Positions 8,403 to 18,000 of a DNA stretch of 64,000 nucleotides are shown one piece after another. Positions within the stretch are counted from its first letter, which is position 1; every line of letters starts with the position of its first letter. The stretch is from Calditerrivibrio nitroreducens DSM 19672 (GTDB lineage: Bacteria > Chrysiogenota > Deferribacteres > Deferribacterales > Calditerrivibrionaceae): assembly GCF_000183405.1 (NCBI RefSeq), contig NC_014758.1, positions 496,001 to 560,000 of the forward strand. Reading direction: 5' to 3'. The notes beneath the pieces are model-generated. The model did no database searches. It was given only the letters and a program-made list of their open reading frames with translations, and was not told where the DNA came from. Both the position numbers and the translations under genes were made by a program.

Positions 8403-9504
8403 AGGTTTGATCGAAATCTTTAAATACAGGATCAAAACCTTTTTTCTGAAGGGATTCCACAAACTCTTTTACACTTCTGGTATCTTCCATTGAAAACTGC
8501 TGACCGGAATCTGTTTTCTCTGTATAACCACCGGGATTTGTTTTGGATCCAGCACTCATCTGTGTGACACCAAGACCTAAAATATTATCCCTGAATTCTG
8601 CAGGTTCTCTTGTGGATATAACGAGCCCAACATCATTTAAAAATATCCTTAAGGCAAACATAGATTGTAGAAGATTTCTATCTGATACCGGGTATTCAGG
8701 TTTAAAGCCACCTTCCGCATATCTTATTCTTGGGAAGGATACTTTTATATGTGTCTTCCAGTATTTTTTCATAAGATATCTGGCATGTAGCCCAACAAAA
8801 AACTCTTCCACTCTAAAATCTTCAAGCCCCATTAATGCTCCCAAACCTACTGATCTAAATCCAGCTTCAGCACCTCTTTCAGGGGTATCAAGTCTCCATC
8901 TGTAATCGGTCTTTTTCCCACCTAAATGGTATTTTTTGTATGATTCCATGTTGTATGTTTCCTGATAGATTGTAAGACCATCCACACCGAAGTGATAGAG
9001 GGTGTTGTATTCTTCTGTAGGTAGAGGCTGAATCTCTATACTTATTGAAGAGAAATAATTTTTACATATCTCCGCTGCCTTCTTAAGGTATTCCATATTG
9101 ACATGTTTTGGAGATTCTCCGGAAACTAAAAGGATATGCTTTATCCCTTCGGAGGATATGGCTTTTGCCTCTTTATCAACCTCTTCAAAAGTAAGGGTTT
9201 TTCTCGGGATAACGTTTTTTCTGTTGAATCCGCAGTAGACACATGAATTGGTACATTCGTTTGACAGATATAGTGGAGCGTAAAGTTGAATGGTTTTGCC
9301 AAACCTCCTCAACGTAATGGCTTTTGATAGCCTTGCCATATTTTCGAGAAAAGATTCTGCCGCAGGTGATAGTAAAGCTGCGAAATCCTCATCAGAAAGT
9401 TTTGTTTTGTTTAAGGCTTTAATCACGTCATCTGCGGCTCTGCTATATATGTACGATTTTACTTCTTCCCATTTATAATTAGCTATAATATCAAAAAAGC
9501 TCAT
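8383..9504 (-). CDS. thiH: 2-iminoacetate synthase ThiH (radical SAM, thiazole biosynthesis)
   Basis: A 373-residue protein with the radical SAM cluster motif C84-x3-C88-x2-C91 (ECTNSCVYCGF). It cleaves tyrosine to 2-iminoacetate (dehydroglycine) and p-cresol, supplying the C2-N unit for the thiamine thiazole ring. Length is normal for ThiH. The ATG is 1 nt after the thiG stop, so the two are one operon under the TPP riboswitch. Use of ThiH rather than the oxygen-dependent ThiO fits an anaerobe. thiS and thiF are not adjacent. Confidence 0.95.
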   Translation of the reverse strand: MSFFDIIANYKWEEVKSYIYSRAADDVIKALNKTKLSDEDFAALLSPAAESFLENMARLSKAITLRRFGKTIQLYAPLYLSNECTNSCVYCGFNRKNVIPRKTLTFEEVDKEAKAISSEGIKHILLVSGESPKHVNMEYLKKAAEICKNYFSSISIEIQPLPTEEYNTLYHFGVDGLTIYQETYNMESYKKYHLGGKKTDYRWRLDTPERGAEAGFRSVGLGALMGLEDFRVEEFFVGLHARYLMKKYWKTHIKVSFPRIRYAEGGFKPEYPVSDRNLLQSMFALRIFLNDVGLVISTREPAEFRDNILGLGVTQMSAGSKTNPGGYTEKTDSGQQFSMEDTRSVKEFVESLQKKGFDPVFKDFDQTFMSVVA

Positions 9505-9505
9505 A

Positions 9506-10282
9506 TTAATCCCTCAAAAATCCAGTTAATGGACTTGATGCTTCCGCTCTTAATTTTTCAGTGGGCATACCAGCATTTATAGCATGGCAGGCGGCTTCAA
9601 CTGCATATTTGAATGCTTTTGCCATTTCCACAGGGTTGTCCGCTGTGGCAATAGCTGTGTTGACAAGTACTGCATCAGCCCCCATCTCTAAGGCTAATGC
9701 GGCATGGCTGGGAGCACCGATGCCAGCATCCACTACAACAGGTACGTTTGACTGCTCAATGATTATCCTTAAATTTTCTGTAGTTTTTATGCCACGGTTG
9801 CTGCCTATTGGGGCTCCAAGGGGCATCACAGTGACACAACCAATCTCTTCAAGTCTTTTGGCCAATACCGGATCAGCATTTATGTAAGGTAAAACCTTGA
9901 AACCATCTTTGACTAAGATTTCAGCAGCCTTAAACGTTTCTATAGGATCTGGCAGAAGATAATATGGATCAGGCGTAACCTCCAGTTTTACCCATGGTTC
10001 GCAACCGGCAGCTCTTGCCAATCTTGCAAGGCGTACTGCCTCCTCTGCATCCCTTGCCCCTGACGTGTTGGGAAGAAGTAGGTATTTATTGGTATCTATA
10101 TGGGAGAGTATATCGTCCTGTTTGTCGTTTATATCTACCCTTCTCAATGCTACGGTTATTATCTCTGCTCCAGATTCTTCGAGTGCCTGCTGCATTATTT
10201 TGCTTGATGGGAATTTGCCGGTACCAAGCATCAACCTGCTTCTAAATCTTCGCCCTGCTATAATTAGTTCATTTGAAAACAT
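9506..10282 (-). CDS. thiG: Thiazole synthase ThiG
   Basis: A 258-residue TIM-barrel enzyme that condenses 1-deoxyxylulose 5-phosphate, ThiS-thiocarboxylate and iminoacetate into thiazole phosphate. The Schiff-base lysine is about K99 in VKLEVTPDP. The phosphate-binding [10 protein letters not shown] and [28 protein letters not shown] segments are clear. GGAG precedes the ATG. It is the first gene of thiGH, directly behind the TPP riboswitch and its terminator. Confidence 0.97.
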   Translation of the reverse strand: MFSNELIIAGRRFRSRLMLGTGKFPSSKIMQQALEESGAEIITVALRRVDINDKQDDILSHIDTNKYLLLPNTSGARDAEEAVRLARLARAAGCEPWVKLEVTPDPYYLLPDPIETFKAAEILVKDGFKVLPYINADPVLAKRLEEIGCVTVMPLGAPIGSNRGIKTTENLRIIIEQSNVPVVVDAGIGAPSHAALALEMGADAVLVNTAIATADNPVEMAKAFKYAVEAACHAINAGMPTEKLRAEASSPLTGFLRD

Positions 10283-10302
10283 AGTTGTCTCCAGATATTT
10301 TA

Positions 10303-10345
10303 TTATAAAAAAAATGCCATCCGTCGATAGATACGGATGGCATTT
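10303..10345 (-). terminator. Expression-platform terminator of the TPP riboswitch
   Basis: On the minus strand a 13-bp stem (AAATGCCATCCGT/ACGGATGGCATTT, 10333-10345 with 10312-10324) and 8-nt loop are followed by a run of U residues (10307-10314). It lies between the TPP aptamer and the thiG ribosome-binding site, so TPP binding probably favours termination. Confidence 0.9.
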
Positions 10346-10348
10346 CTA

Positions 10349-10425
10349 CACCCGTTCCCTTCGACGGCATTACCCGTATCAGGTTCGAGGGGTATTTCTC
10401 AGCCCTTGAAAAAAGAGCACCCCCA
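10349..10425 (-). promoter_or_regulatory. TPP riboswitch aptamer (THI element)
   Basis: Read on the minus strand it shows the conserved THI-box blocks in order: GGGGTGC at the 5' side, CTGAGA (10397-10402), CCTGATACGGGTAATGCCG, then GGGAACGGGTG. These are the pyrimidine- and pyrophosphate-sensing cores. It controls thiGH, with a terminator just downstream. Confidence 0.95.
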
Positions 10426-10436
10426 CGGATAGATTT

Positions 10437-10464
10437 AATATATACTTTTTTTAAGATAATTCAA
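10437..10464 (-). promoter_or_regulatory. Possible promoter of the TPP riboswitch-thiGH transcript
   Basis: On the minus strand TTGAAT (10459-10464) and TATATT (10437-10442) are separated by 16 bp and lie just upstream of the aptamer. The match is moderate. Some promoter is needed here or transcription must run in from leuA. Confidence 0.4.
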
Positions 10465-10473
10465 TATTTAATT

Positions 10474-12024
10474 TTAAATTCCCTTATCTTCCAGACTCTT
10501 GCCGATATTTTTTCTTGTCAGATATCTGTTTAACGCATTAATCCAGGCCAATGCGCTTGCCTGTACAATATCCGTAGAGTAACCTTTTCCAGAGATATCA
10601 TAACCAGACTTTTCAAATTCTACAGTAAGGGAAACTTCCCCCTGTGCATCTTTACCCGCGCTGACAGCCTGAATCTTATACGTTTTTAGTCTACCTTCTA
10701 CACCTGTTACCCTTTCAATGGCTCTAAATGAAGCATCCACAGGTCCATCACCTATAGATGCATCGGTCAAAATGTCTCCTTTGTCATTGGAAACCTGTAG
10801 CGTTGCTGTGGGTATGGATGTATTACCACTTGTAACATTAAGGTATTCAAGGGAAAAATACTCCCTATGGGATGATATCTGATTTTCAACTATGGCAGCA
10901 ATATCTTCATCATATACCTCTTTCTTTTTGTCGGCAAGTTCTTTGAATTTTGCAAAAGCAATCTCTATTTCACTATTGTTAAGTTCAAAGCCTATCTCTT
11001 TCAATCTTGCCACGAAGGCGTGTCTGCCTGAATGTTTACCAAGTACCAGTTTATTAGATGGGTATCCCACACTTTCAGGGGTCATGATTTCATATGTTGT
11101 CCTTTCTTTTAATACACCGTCCTGATGGATACCTGCCTCATGGGCAAACGCATTTTTACCTACGATCGCTTTATTTGGCTGTACATCAACGCCTGTAATG
11201 GATGTAAGAAGTCTGCTTGATCTGTATATCTCTTTTGTATTTATACCTGTTTCAACGTCAAAAAGTTGTTTTCTGACGTATAGTGCCATTACCACCTCTT
11301 CAAGGGAGCAGTTCCCCGCCCTTTCACCTATACCATTTATTGTGCATTCCACCTGTCCAGCACCAGCTTTAATTGCTGCAAGAGAATTTGCCACCGCAAG
11401 ACCAAGGTCATTATGGCAGTGGACGCTAATGACTGCTTTATCCACGTTTGGCACTTTATTCATTATTGTGGATATTATCTTTTCATATTCCATTGGTACT
11501 GTGTAACCAACGGTATCCGGAAGGTTTACAGTTTTTGCTCCGGCTTTTATAACTTCCTCCACAACCTTACATAAAAAGTCAAGATCACTTCTTGTGGCAT
11601 CTTCCGCACTAAACTCCACATCGTCGCATAGATTTCTTGCAAATTTAACAGCATTAACAGCAATTTCAAGCACCTCTTCTGGAGTTTTTTTCAATTTATG
11701 TTTCATATGGATATCAGATGTCGCAATAAATGTGTGGATTCTTGGTCTAACTGCATGTTTAAGGGCATCCCACCCCACCTGTATATCTTTTTCATTTGCT
11801 CTGCAAAGGCCAGTGACTATAGGTTTCTTTACCGTTTGGGCTACCTTTGTGACCGCTTCAAAATCACCGGGGGATGAAATCGGAAAACCAGCTTCTATCA
11901 CGTCTACCCCGAGCCTTTCCAGCTGTAGTGCCATTTTAATCTTTTCTTCCACGTTCATACTGAATCCTGGTGCCTGCTCTCCATCTCTTAACGTTGTGTC
12001 GAAGATCATAATTTTTCTACTCAT
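10474..12024 (-). CDS. leuA: 2-isopropylmalate synthase LeuA
   Basis: 516 residues from the chosen start. It condenses 2-oxoisovalerate and acetyl-CoA, the first step of leucine synthesis. The [14 protein letters not shown] motif is at 9-22, the metal-binding HCHND is in [15 protein letters not shown], and GERAGN and the C-terminal LeuA dimer/regulatory domain are present, so leucine feedback is likely. The ATG at 12024 has GGAGG (12033-12037) at correct spacing. The frame stays open 30 codons further upstream, but those codons run through a terminator hairpin and are not used. Downstream comes the thiGH transcript. Confidence 0.93.
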   Translation of the reverse strand: MSRKIMIFDTTLRDGEQAPGFSMNVEEKIKMALQLERLGVDVIEAGFPISSPGDFEAVTKVAQTVKKPIVTGLCRANEKDIQVGWDALKHAVRPRIHTFIATSDIHMKHKLKKTPEEVLEIAVNAVKFARNLCDDVEFSAEDATRSDLDFLCKVVEEVIKAGAKTVNLPDTVGYTVPMEYEKIISTIMNKVPNVDKAVISVHCHNDLGLAVANSLAAIKAGAGQVECTINGIGERAGNCSLEEVVMALYVRKQLFDVETGINTKEIYRSSRLLTSITGVDVQPNKAIVGKNAFAHEAGIHQDGVLKERTTYEIMTPESVGYPSNKLVLGKHSGRHAFVARLKEIGFELNNSEIEIAFAKFKELADKKKEVYDEDIAAIVENQISSHREYFSLEYLNVTSGNTSIPTATLQVSNDKGDILTDASIGDGPVDASFRAIERVTGVEGRLKTYKIQAVSAGKDAQGEVSLTVEFEKSGYDISGKGYSTDIVQASALAWINALNRYLTRKNIGKSLEDKGI

Positions 12025-12050
12025 TTTATTTACCTCCATATAATTTGTAT

Positions 12051-12083
12051 AAAAAAAAGCCCCAACTTCTTCTAAGTCGGGGC
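12051..12083 (-). terminator. Terminator or attenuator between pssA and leuA
   Basis: On the minus strand GCCCCGACTT (12074-12083) and AAGTTGGGGC (12059-12068) form a 10-bp stem (one G-U pair) followed by eight T residues. It lies 27 bp after the pssA stop and 14 bp before the leuA ribosome-binding site. It could end psd-pssA or act as a leuA attenuator; no leader peptide rich in leucine codons is visible. Confidence 0.85.
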
Positions 12084-12110
12084 CCCTTGTTTTAATCCTA
12101 TTAAATTTAA

Positions 12111-12851
12111 TCATACCTTTTTGGTCCCAGACTCAGAATATACAGGTTTTTTGCTGTGGAGTCGGAGGAGCTTTAAAACGATACCTGAAATGGCAAACAA
12201 AACAAAGAATACAAATAGCATCAACTGTGGATAGAGACCCATTAAAAATATGAAAAGAACAAAAATGACAAGTATGTTAAATGGCTTAACAGATACCCAT
12301 TCAAGTTTTTTAAAACTGTAATAAGGGAAGTTACTCACCATAAGGAAGGCAAGGATATAAATCAAAAGAACATAAGATATTGGTATTGAAAAAAAGTATG
12401 GATCACCAAAAAATTCCTTCACAAACAGAACGCTTGAGGCTATCACACCTGCGGCAGCAGGTATAGGTAAGCCTACAAAAAAACTACTATCTATCTTCCC
12501 AGCCTGTACATTAAACCGCGCTAATCTCAATGCACCACATGCAACAAATAAGAAGGCTGCCATCCATCCTATTCTTCCATAAGGGATGAGCAACCATTTA
12601 TATACCAAAACAGCTGGAGCAACACCAAAAGCCACCAAATCGCTTAAAGAGTCCAGCTGTACTCCGAAATCGCTGGTGGCATTCAATAACCTTGCAATTT
12701 TTCCATCCAATCCATCAAAAACAAAGGAAACAAGTATAGCATATGCGGCATTAACATAGAGATCATTTAAAGACGCAACTATTGAATAAAATCCTGCAAA
12801 CATAGACATTATCGTAATCAGGTTTGGGAATATAAGATTTCTTCGGATCAT
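12111..12851 (-). CDS. pssA: CDP-diacylglycerol-serine O-phosphatidyltransferase
   Basis: A 246-residue membrane protein with the complete CDP-alcohol phosphotransferase motif: D46, D49-G50-x2-A53-R54-x8-G63-x3-D67-x3-D71. It makes phosphatidylserine from CDP-diacylglycerol and serine. About six to eight hydrophobic segments follow. The ATG shares one base with the psd stop (TAATG), so the two are translated together; the product of PssA is the substrate of Psd. Confidence 0.93.
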   Translation of the reverse strand: MIRRNLIFPNLITIMSMFAGFYSIVASLNDLYVNAAYAILVSFVFDGLDGKIARLLNATSDFGVQLDSLSDLVAFGVAPAVLVYKWLLIPYGRIGWMAAFLFVACGALRLARFNVQAGKIDSSFFVGLPIPAAAGVIASSVLFVKEFFGDPYFFSIPISYVLLIYILAFLMVSNFPYYSFKKLEWVSVKPFNILVIFVLFIFLMGLYPQLMLFVFFVLFAISGIVLKLLRLHSKKPVYSESGTKKV

Positions 12852-13480
12852 TAAAATTCCTCTCCCACCTGAAATCTTGCTATAATTGTCTCACCTGCAT
12901 ACACTACATCATCCAGATCAACATTTATTTTTGCAGAAATCGGTAGATAGTGGTCAACTCTTGAAGAGAATTTTATAATACCAAGTCTATCTCCAAGCTT
13001 TACCTTATCTCCAGGTTGGAGATATGATACCGTTCTTCTTGCAACAAAACCAGCCACCTGTTTAACAATTACTTTACCGTATTTCGACTGAATTGTAATG
13101 ATATTCTGTTCGTTTACAAAAGAGCTTTCTTTTTTGTCGGCGGATAAAAATTTGCCGGGTTTATGTACCACACTTACCACTTCACCATCCACAGGTACTC
13201 TGTTTACATGGACATTGAATATATTCATAAAAACCGATATTTTTTTAAATTTTTCACCATCTATCTCTTCTTCTGATATTTCTACTATTTTACCATCCGC
13301 ACCCGAAACAGCAATACCGTCTTCTATCGGTATATCCCTTTCGGGGTCTCTAAAAAAGATAATAAATAAAACTGTTAGAGAAAAAAATAAAATGGTAAAA
13401 AACCATTTAGGGAGAAAAAATACTATAAGAAAAAGACCACCAGCAATGGTAACGTATGAAAAGCCTTCTTTTGCTATCAA
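12851..13480 (-). CDS. psd: Phosphatidylserine decarboxylase, short type
   Basis: A 209-residue short-form PSD making phosphatidylethanolamine. An N-terminal membrane hairpin (about 8-43) is followed by conserved NIFNVHVNRVPVDG and HKPGKF. The autocleavage site, usually FGSRVD, reads F171-S172-S173-R-V-D here, so glycine before the pyruvoyl-forming serine is replaced by serine. The predicted cleavage serine S173 is kept. The start is TTG with GGAG six bases upstream. Forms an operon with pssA. Confidence 0.9.
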   Translation of the reverse strand: MIAKEGFSYVTIAGGLFLIVFFLPKWFFTILFFSLTVLFIIFFRDPERDIPIEDGIAVSGADGKIVEISEEEIDGEKFKKISVFMNIFNVHVNRVPVDGEVVSVVHKPGKFLSADKKESSFVNEQNIITIQSKYGKVIVKQVAGFVARRTVSYLQPGDKVKLGDRLGIIKFSSRVDHYLPISAKINVDLDDVVYAGETIIARFQVGEEF

Positions 13481-13566
13481 TTAAAGCTCCTTCGAATAGA
13501 TTTTATGTATATTATACATTGATTTTTTATAAAATCAACTGTTTTATATTTTTTTGCAAATTATTT

Positions 13567-14235
13567 TCAAATATCTACTTTGTGGAGAGAGTTTGTGTTG
13601 CTGTAAGGGTCGAAAATATTCTGGTAGAATAATGGTCTTATAAATTGTGGAACGTATTCTTTGTATTTCTCGCAATATAATTTATCAATCTCCTCCGCAC
13701 ACCTGAACTTTCTTCTATTGCTCTGAATGATATATAGAAGATAAGGGATGTAGCCAAGATCGATGGAATTTTTCAAAGCGATTAGATGTTTTAAGCCCCT
13801 TTCGGTTTTGGCATCGGGAAACATTGCGTATTCCTGATCAAATAAAGATACTGATTTTACTTCAATAAGGATCTTTTTATTATTTGATTCAAGATAAAAA
13901 TCGATTTTACTGTTTCCGAGGGGGTATTCACGGGTAATTTTCGTTGTGTTTGTAAATTCAATGATTTCACCTTTTTTCAAAGCATTGTAAACAATTTTGT
14001 TTGTTTTTATAGTGTTAGTCTGTATCCATTGATTATCGAGATATATCCCTTCAAGGGTGTATTGCAATTTTCTTTTCCTGTTATTTGATCTGGAAAAACA
14101 GACAGGTGCACCTTCAATTAAAAGGTTTCTCATCGATCCTGTATTGGGATTGTGGCAAGTGATAATGCTATTTTCATATTCAATATCCACAAAAAATCTT
14201 TTATATCGTCTGATAAATCTACCAAAATAGAGCAA
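13567..14235 (-). CDS. sfsA: SfsA family protein (DNA-binding/nuclease-like)
   Basis: A 222-residue SfsA homologue. The signature CHNPNTGSM starts at residue 27, and the PD-(D/E)xK-like core appears as DFYLESNNKKILIEVKSVSL. SfsA was named for sugar fermentation stimulation in E. coli and has been described as a nucleic-acid-binding protein with a nuclease fold; its physiological role is unclear. The start is TTG with AAGGTG just upstream. Divergent from the lytic transglycosylase gene. Confidence 0.88.
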   Translation of the reverse strand: MLYFGRFIRRYKRFFVDIEYENSIITCHNPNTGSMRNLLIEGAPVCFSRSNNRKRKLQYTLEGIYLDNQWIQTNTIKTNKIVYNALKKGEIIEFTNTTKITREYPLGNSKIDFYLESNNKKILIEVKSVSLFDQEYAMFPDAKTERGLKHLIALKNSIDLGYIPYLLYIIQSNRRKFRCAEEIDKLYCEKYKEYVPQFIRPLFYQNIFDPYSNTNSLHKVDI

Positions 14236-14285
14236 TTATCACCTTTTATATGGAAATTTATTGTGGTATAGTATATATTCTTTTT

Positions 14286-14984
14286 ATGAAAATGGAAACT
14301 AAAATATCTTTTTGGGTTAAAGTTTCAGTATCGATAGCCTTCACAATTGTATTGTTATCTCTTATAAAAGTTGGTGTTGATTATCTTACATTTAGATATT
14401 ATCTCACCAGGAAAGAAAAGATTGAATTGGAGTATTTGAAAAAGATTACTTATTATAACTTACTCAAAAATCAGGTTAATTTCTACAGAGATGTGACCAA
14501 TATATCAGATTACATAAAAAGAAACAACTTTTATCATGATGAAATTAATAATTATGAACTTGCCCTTGCAATAGTTCAGGAGTCTTATAAAAAGAAGCTT
14601 GATCCCTATCTCATCGTTGCTATTATGGATGTGGAGAGTGATTTTAGACCTGATGGAGTGTCGATAAAAGGTGCAAAAGGTTTGATGCAGATAAAAGATG
14701 ACACTGCAAAGTATATTGCAGTAAAGGAAAATATGAATGTTTCAACCAATAAAATAAATGATCTGTTAATAAATGTAAAGTTGGGCATAAGCTATTATTC
14801 ATATCTTCTCAAAAAATTTGATGGGAACCATAAATATACGCTCATAGCTTATAATCTTGGTGTAAATAAAGTATATTCCCTGATGACATCAAAAATAGAT
14901 TTACCAAAGAGTTACTATTACAAAGTTAAAAATCGTTATAATTATATCACAAAACTTTATCAAAAAGTTCCTCTTAATATATAG
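14286..14984 (+). CDS. Membrane-anchored lytic murein transglycosylase (SLT domain)
   Basis: 232 residues from the ATG at 14286. An N-terminal anchor (about 10-32) is followed by a charged coiled region and an SLT domain from about 93. Catalytic glutamate is E117 in IMDVESDFRPD; GAKGLMQI and AYNLG are present. It would cut peptidoglycan glycan strands. An in-frame ATG at 14250 exists, but a -10-like TATAGT at 14267 lies between the two starts, favouring the later one. Neither start has a good Shine-Dalgarno. Confidence 0.85.
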   Translation: MKMETKISFWVKVSVSIAFTIVLLSLIKVGVDYLTFRYYLTRKEKIELEYLKKITYYNLLKNQVNFYRDVTNISDYIKRNNFYHDEINNYELALAIVQESYKKKLDPYLIVAIMDVESDFRPDGVSIKGAKGLMQIKDDTAKYIAVKENMNVSTNKINDLLINVKLGISYYSYLLKKFDGNHKYTLIAYNLGVNKVYSLMTSKIDLPKSYYYKVKNRYNYITKLYQKVPLNI

Positions 14985-14997
14985 AAAAAAAGGGGGT

Positions 14998-15013
14998 GCC
15001 GCCGTTAGGCGGC
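14998..15013. terminator. Shared terminator hairpin between convergent genes
   Basis: GCCGCC-GTTA-GGCGGC, a perfect 6-bp GC stem, lies between the transglycosylase (plus) and pyruvate carboxylase (minus). On the minus strand it is followed by ACCCCC and seven T residues, so it fits the pyruvate carboxylase direction best. Confidence 0.75.
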
Positions 15014-15025
15014 TGTTTATGGAAG

Positions 15026-18000
15026 TCAAGCGATCTTGATTAAAAGGTCACCAGCTTCAATCTTATCTCCTTGATTTAAGAATATTTCTTCTATTATTCC
15101 ATCTGTATTAGCAACGATTTTAGTTTCCATTTTCATTGCTTCGGTTATAGCCAGAAGGTCACCTTTTTTCACATTATCACCTTTTTTGACATTTATTTTG
15201 GTGATTTTTCCAGGCATAGATGCACAGACATCTTTTGGATTATTTATATCACCTTTTCTATTTGCCTTTATTATATCTGTTAATTTTTCATCTTTTATTC
15301 TCACAGTTCTTGCCTGACCGTTAAATTCAAAATATACTTTTCTGTAACCTTTTTCATCAGGTTCACTGAGACCAAGGTACTTTATGATGAGAGTTTTCCC
15401 TTCCTCTATATTGACCTCTATCTCCTCTTCCTTTCTCAAAGGATAAAAATAATCTTTTGTATCAAATACTGATCCATCTCCATATTCATTAACAAAGTTT
15501 AGATACTCTTTGAAGACCTGTGGATAAAGTGCGAAGCTGACTACTGCTTCATCACTAAACTCTCTGCTATACTCCTTTTGTAAATTGCTTCTGGCTTTTT
15601 CAAAATCGTATGGTGGAAGCATTTCACCGGGTCTAACTTTTAAAGGCTTGTCCCCCTTTAGAATTATGCTTTGTAGCTTTTCCGGGAATCCCCCGTAAGG
15701 CTGTCCGAGCATCCCTTTAAAGAAGGATATCACAGATTCGGGTAAAGATAACTGATCCCCTTTTTCATAGAGATCTTCAATATCAAAGTTATTTCTCACC
15801 AGGAAGATGGCCAGATCACCCACCACTTTTGACGAAGGGGTTACTTTTATAATGTCACCAAGTTCTTTGTTAACTTTTGCGTACATTTTTCTTACATCTT
15901 CCCAACGATCAATAAGACCAGTTGCTTCCACCTGTACAACAAGGTTGGAATACTGTCCGCCTGGTATCTCATGTTCATACACCTCTGCTGTAGCTGATTT
16001 TAGACCGCTTTCAAATGGGAAGTAATATCTTCTAACTCTTTCGAAATAATCTGAAACGTTCTGAGCCCATTTCTTATCTATTGATGAACGTCTTTCAGTC
16101 GATTCTAAGGCGTAGAGTATAGAATTTAAGTTTGGTTGACTTGTTAATCCACTCATTGAAGATATAGCACAGTCTACAATATCGGCTCCTGCTTCAATAG
16201 CCATTAATACCGAAGCTTCCCCATTACCGCTGGTGTCATGAGTATGGAAATGAAGTGGCAGACCCGTCTCCTCTTTTATGGCTTTTACTAAAATTTTTGC
16301 TGCATATGGCTTGAGTAACCCTGCCATATCTTTTATCCCTATTATATCTGTACCAGCATTTGCAAGTTCTCTGGCAAGATTTATATAATATTTTAGACTG
16401 TACTTGACCTTTTTGGGATCTAATATGTCTCCAGTATAGCAGATGGCTGCCTCGGCGATTTTATCGTTCTTTTTTACCTCTTCGATGGCAAGGGTCATCT
16501 GATCCACCCAATTGAAACAATCGAATATCCTAAAGATATCTATACCATTTTTAGATGCTAATCTGATAAACTCTTTTATTACGTTATCGGGATAATTTGT
16601 ATATCCCACAGCATTGGAACCTCTTAGAAGCATTTGGAATAGAATATTTGGAATTTTTTCTCTCAATAATCTGAGCCTCTCCCAGGGGGACTCCTTTAAA
16701 AATCTATATGATACATCAAATGTTGCACCACCCCACATTTCAAGAGAGAATAATCCGTTTAGATGATGGGCATAGGCGTCGGCGATGGCCAGCATATCTT
16801 TTGTTCTGAGCCTTGTTGCAAGGAGGGACTGATGGGCATCTCTCATTGTGGTATCTGTGAAAAGTACCTCTTTGCTCTGTTTGATATAGTCTATGACACC
16901 TTTTACACCGTGTCTGTTCAGGATATCTTTAGTCCCGGCGGGAATACGCTCCCCATATTTTACAACCGGGATCCTTATGGGAGGAAGAACCATATTATTT
17001 TCGAGCTTAGCTCCGGAAGGGTTGTTTACTATATTATTCGCCAAAAATTTTAGTACTTTTGTTGCTCTGTCCTGTGGTTTTGGAAATTTTAATAAATCTG
17101 GGTTAGTATCGATGAATTTTGTATTAAAATTGCCTGAGATGAAATTCTTGCTGGTAATGACATTCTGTAAAAATGGGATGTTTGTCTTTACTCCACGTAT
17201 TCTGAATTCACTTAAGGCTCTATTCATCTTTTTTGCTGCCTGTTCAAAAGATGTTGCCCAGCTACAGACCTTAACCAGTAGAGAGTCGTAATGAGGTGTG
17301 ATTTTGGCACCAGCAAAGCCGTTGCCAGCATCAAGCCTTATTCCAAAACCAGTTGCAATTCGGTATGCCTCTATTTCTCCAGTGTCAGGCAGAAAGCCGT
17401 TTTCAGGATCCTCAGTTGTGACACGGCATTGAATAGCAAAGCCATGTTTATATATTTCTGACTGATTTTTTATCCCTATTTCCTTATCTGAAAGTGCCTT
17501 ACCTTCTGATACCAATATTTGAGCCTGTACTATATCGATACCAGTGATTAACTCAGTAACAGTATGTTCCACCTGTATTCTGGGGTTTACTTCAAGAAAA
17601 TAATGGTTACCTTTTGTATCTACCAGGAATTCTGCAGTGGCAGCACAATAAAGACCGGTGGCTTTTCCTATATCCACAGAGTTCTGGTAAAGTTTCTGGA
17701 GAGTTTCTTCAGGAATATTGATTGAAGGAGCTATTTCAATTAGTTTTTGATGTCTTCTCTGTATGGAGCAGTCCCTTTCATAAAGGTGAACTATATTTCC
17801 ATGTTTATCACCCAGGAGCTGAATTTCAATATGTTTTGGATTTTCTATATATTTTTCAATTATTATATCACCTTTACCAAATGCTTTGATTGCTTCCCTT
17901 GAGGCAGAATCGAAATTTTCTTCAAGTTCTTTTTCGTTGTGACATATCCTTATTCCTCTTCCACCTCCACCTGCCGTGGCTTTTAAAAGCACCGGGTAAC

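Noticed and set aside
10892-12043. Several open frames on the strand opposite leuA
   Set aside because: They are shadows of leuA codons with no ribosome-binding site or recognisable protein motifs.
12025-12114. LeuA start 30 codons upstream, or a leucine leader peptide
   Set aside because: The extra codons run through the terminator hairpin and contain a single leucine. GGAGG points to the ATG at 12024.
14250-14285. Longer N-terminus of the lytic transglycosylase
   Set aside because: A -10-like element lies inside this stretch and it would put extra hydrophobic residues before a normal anchor; the ATG at 14286 is preferred.
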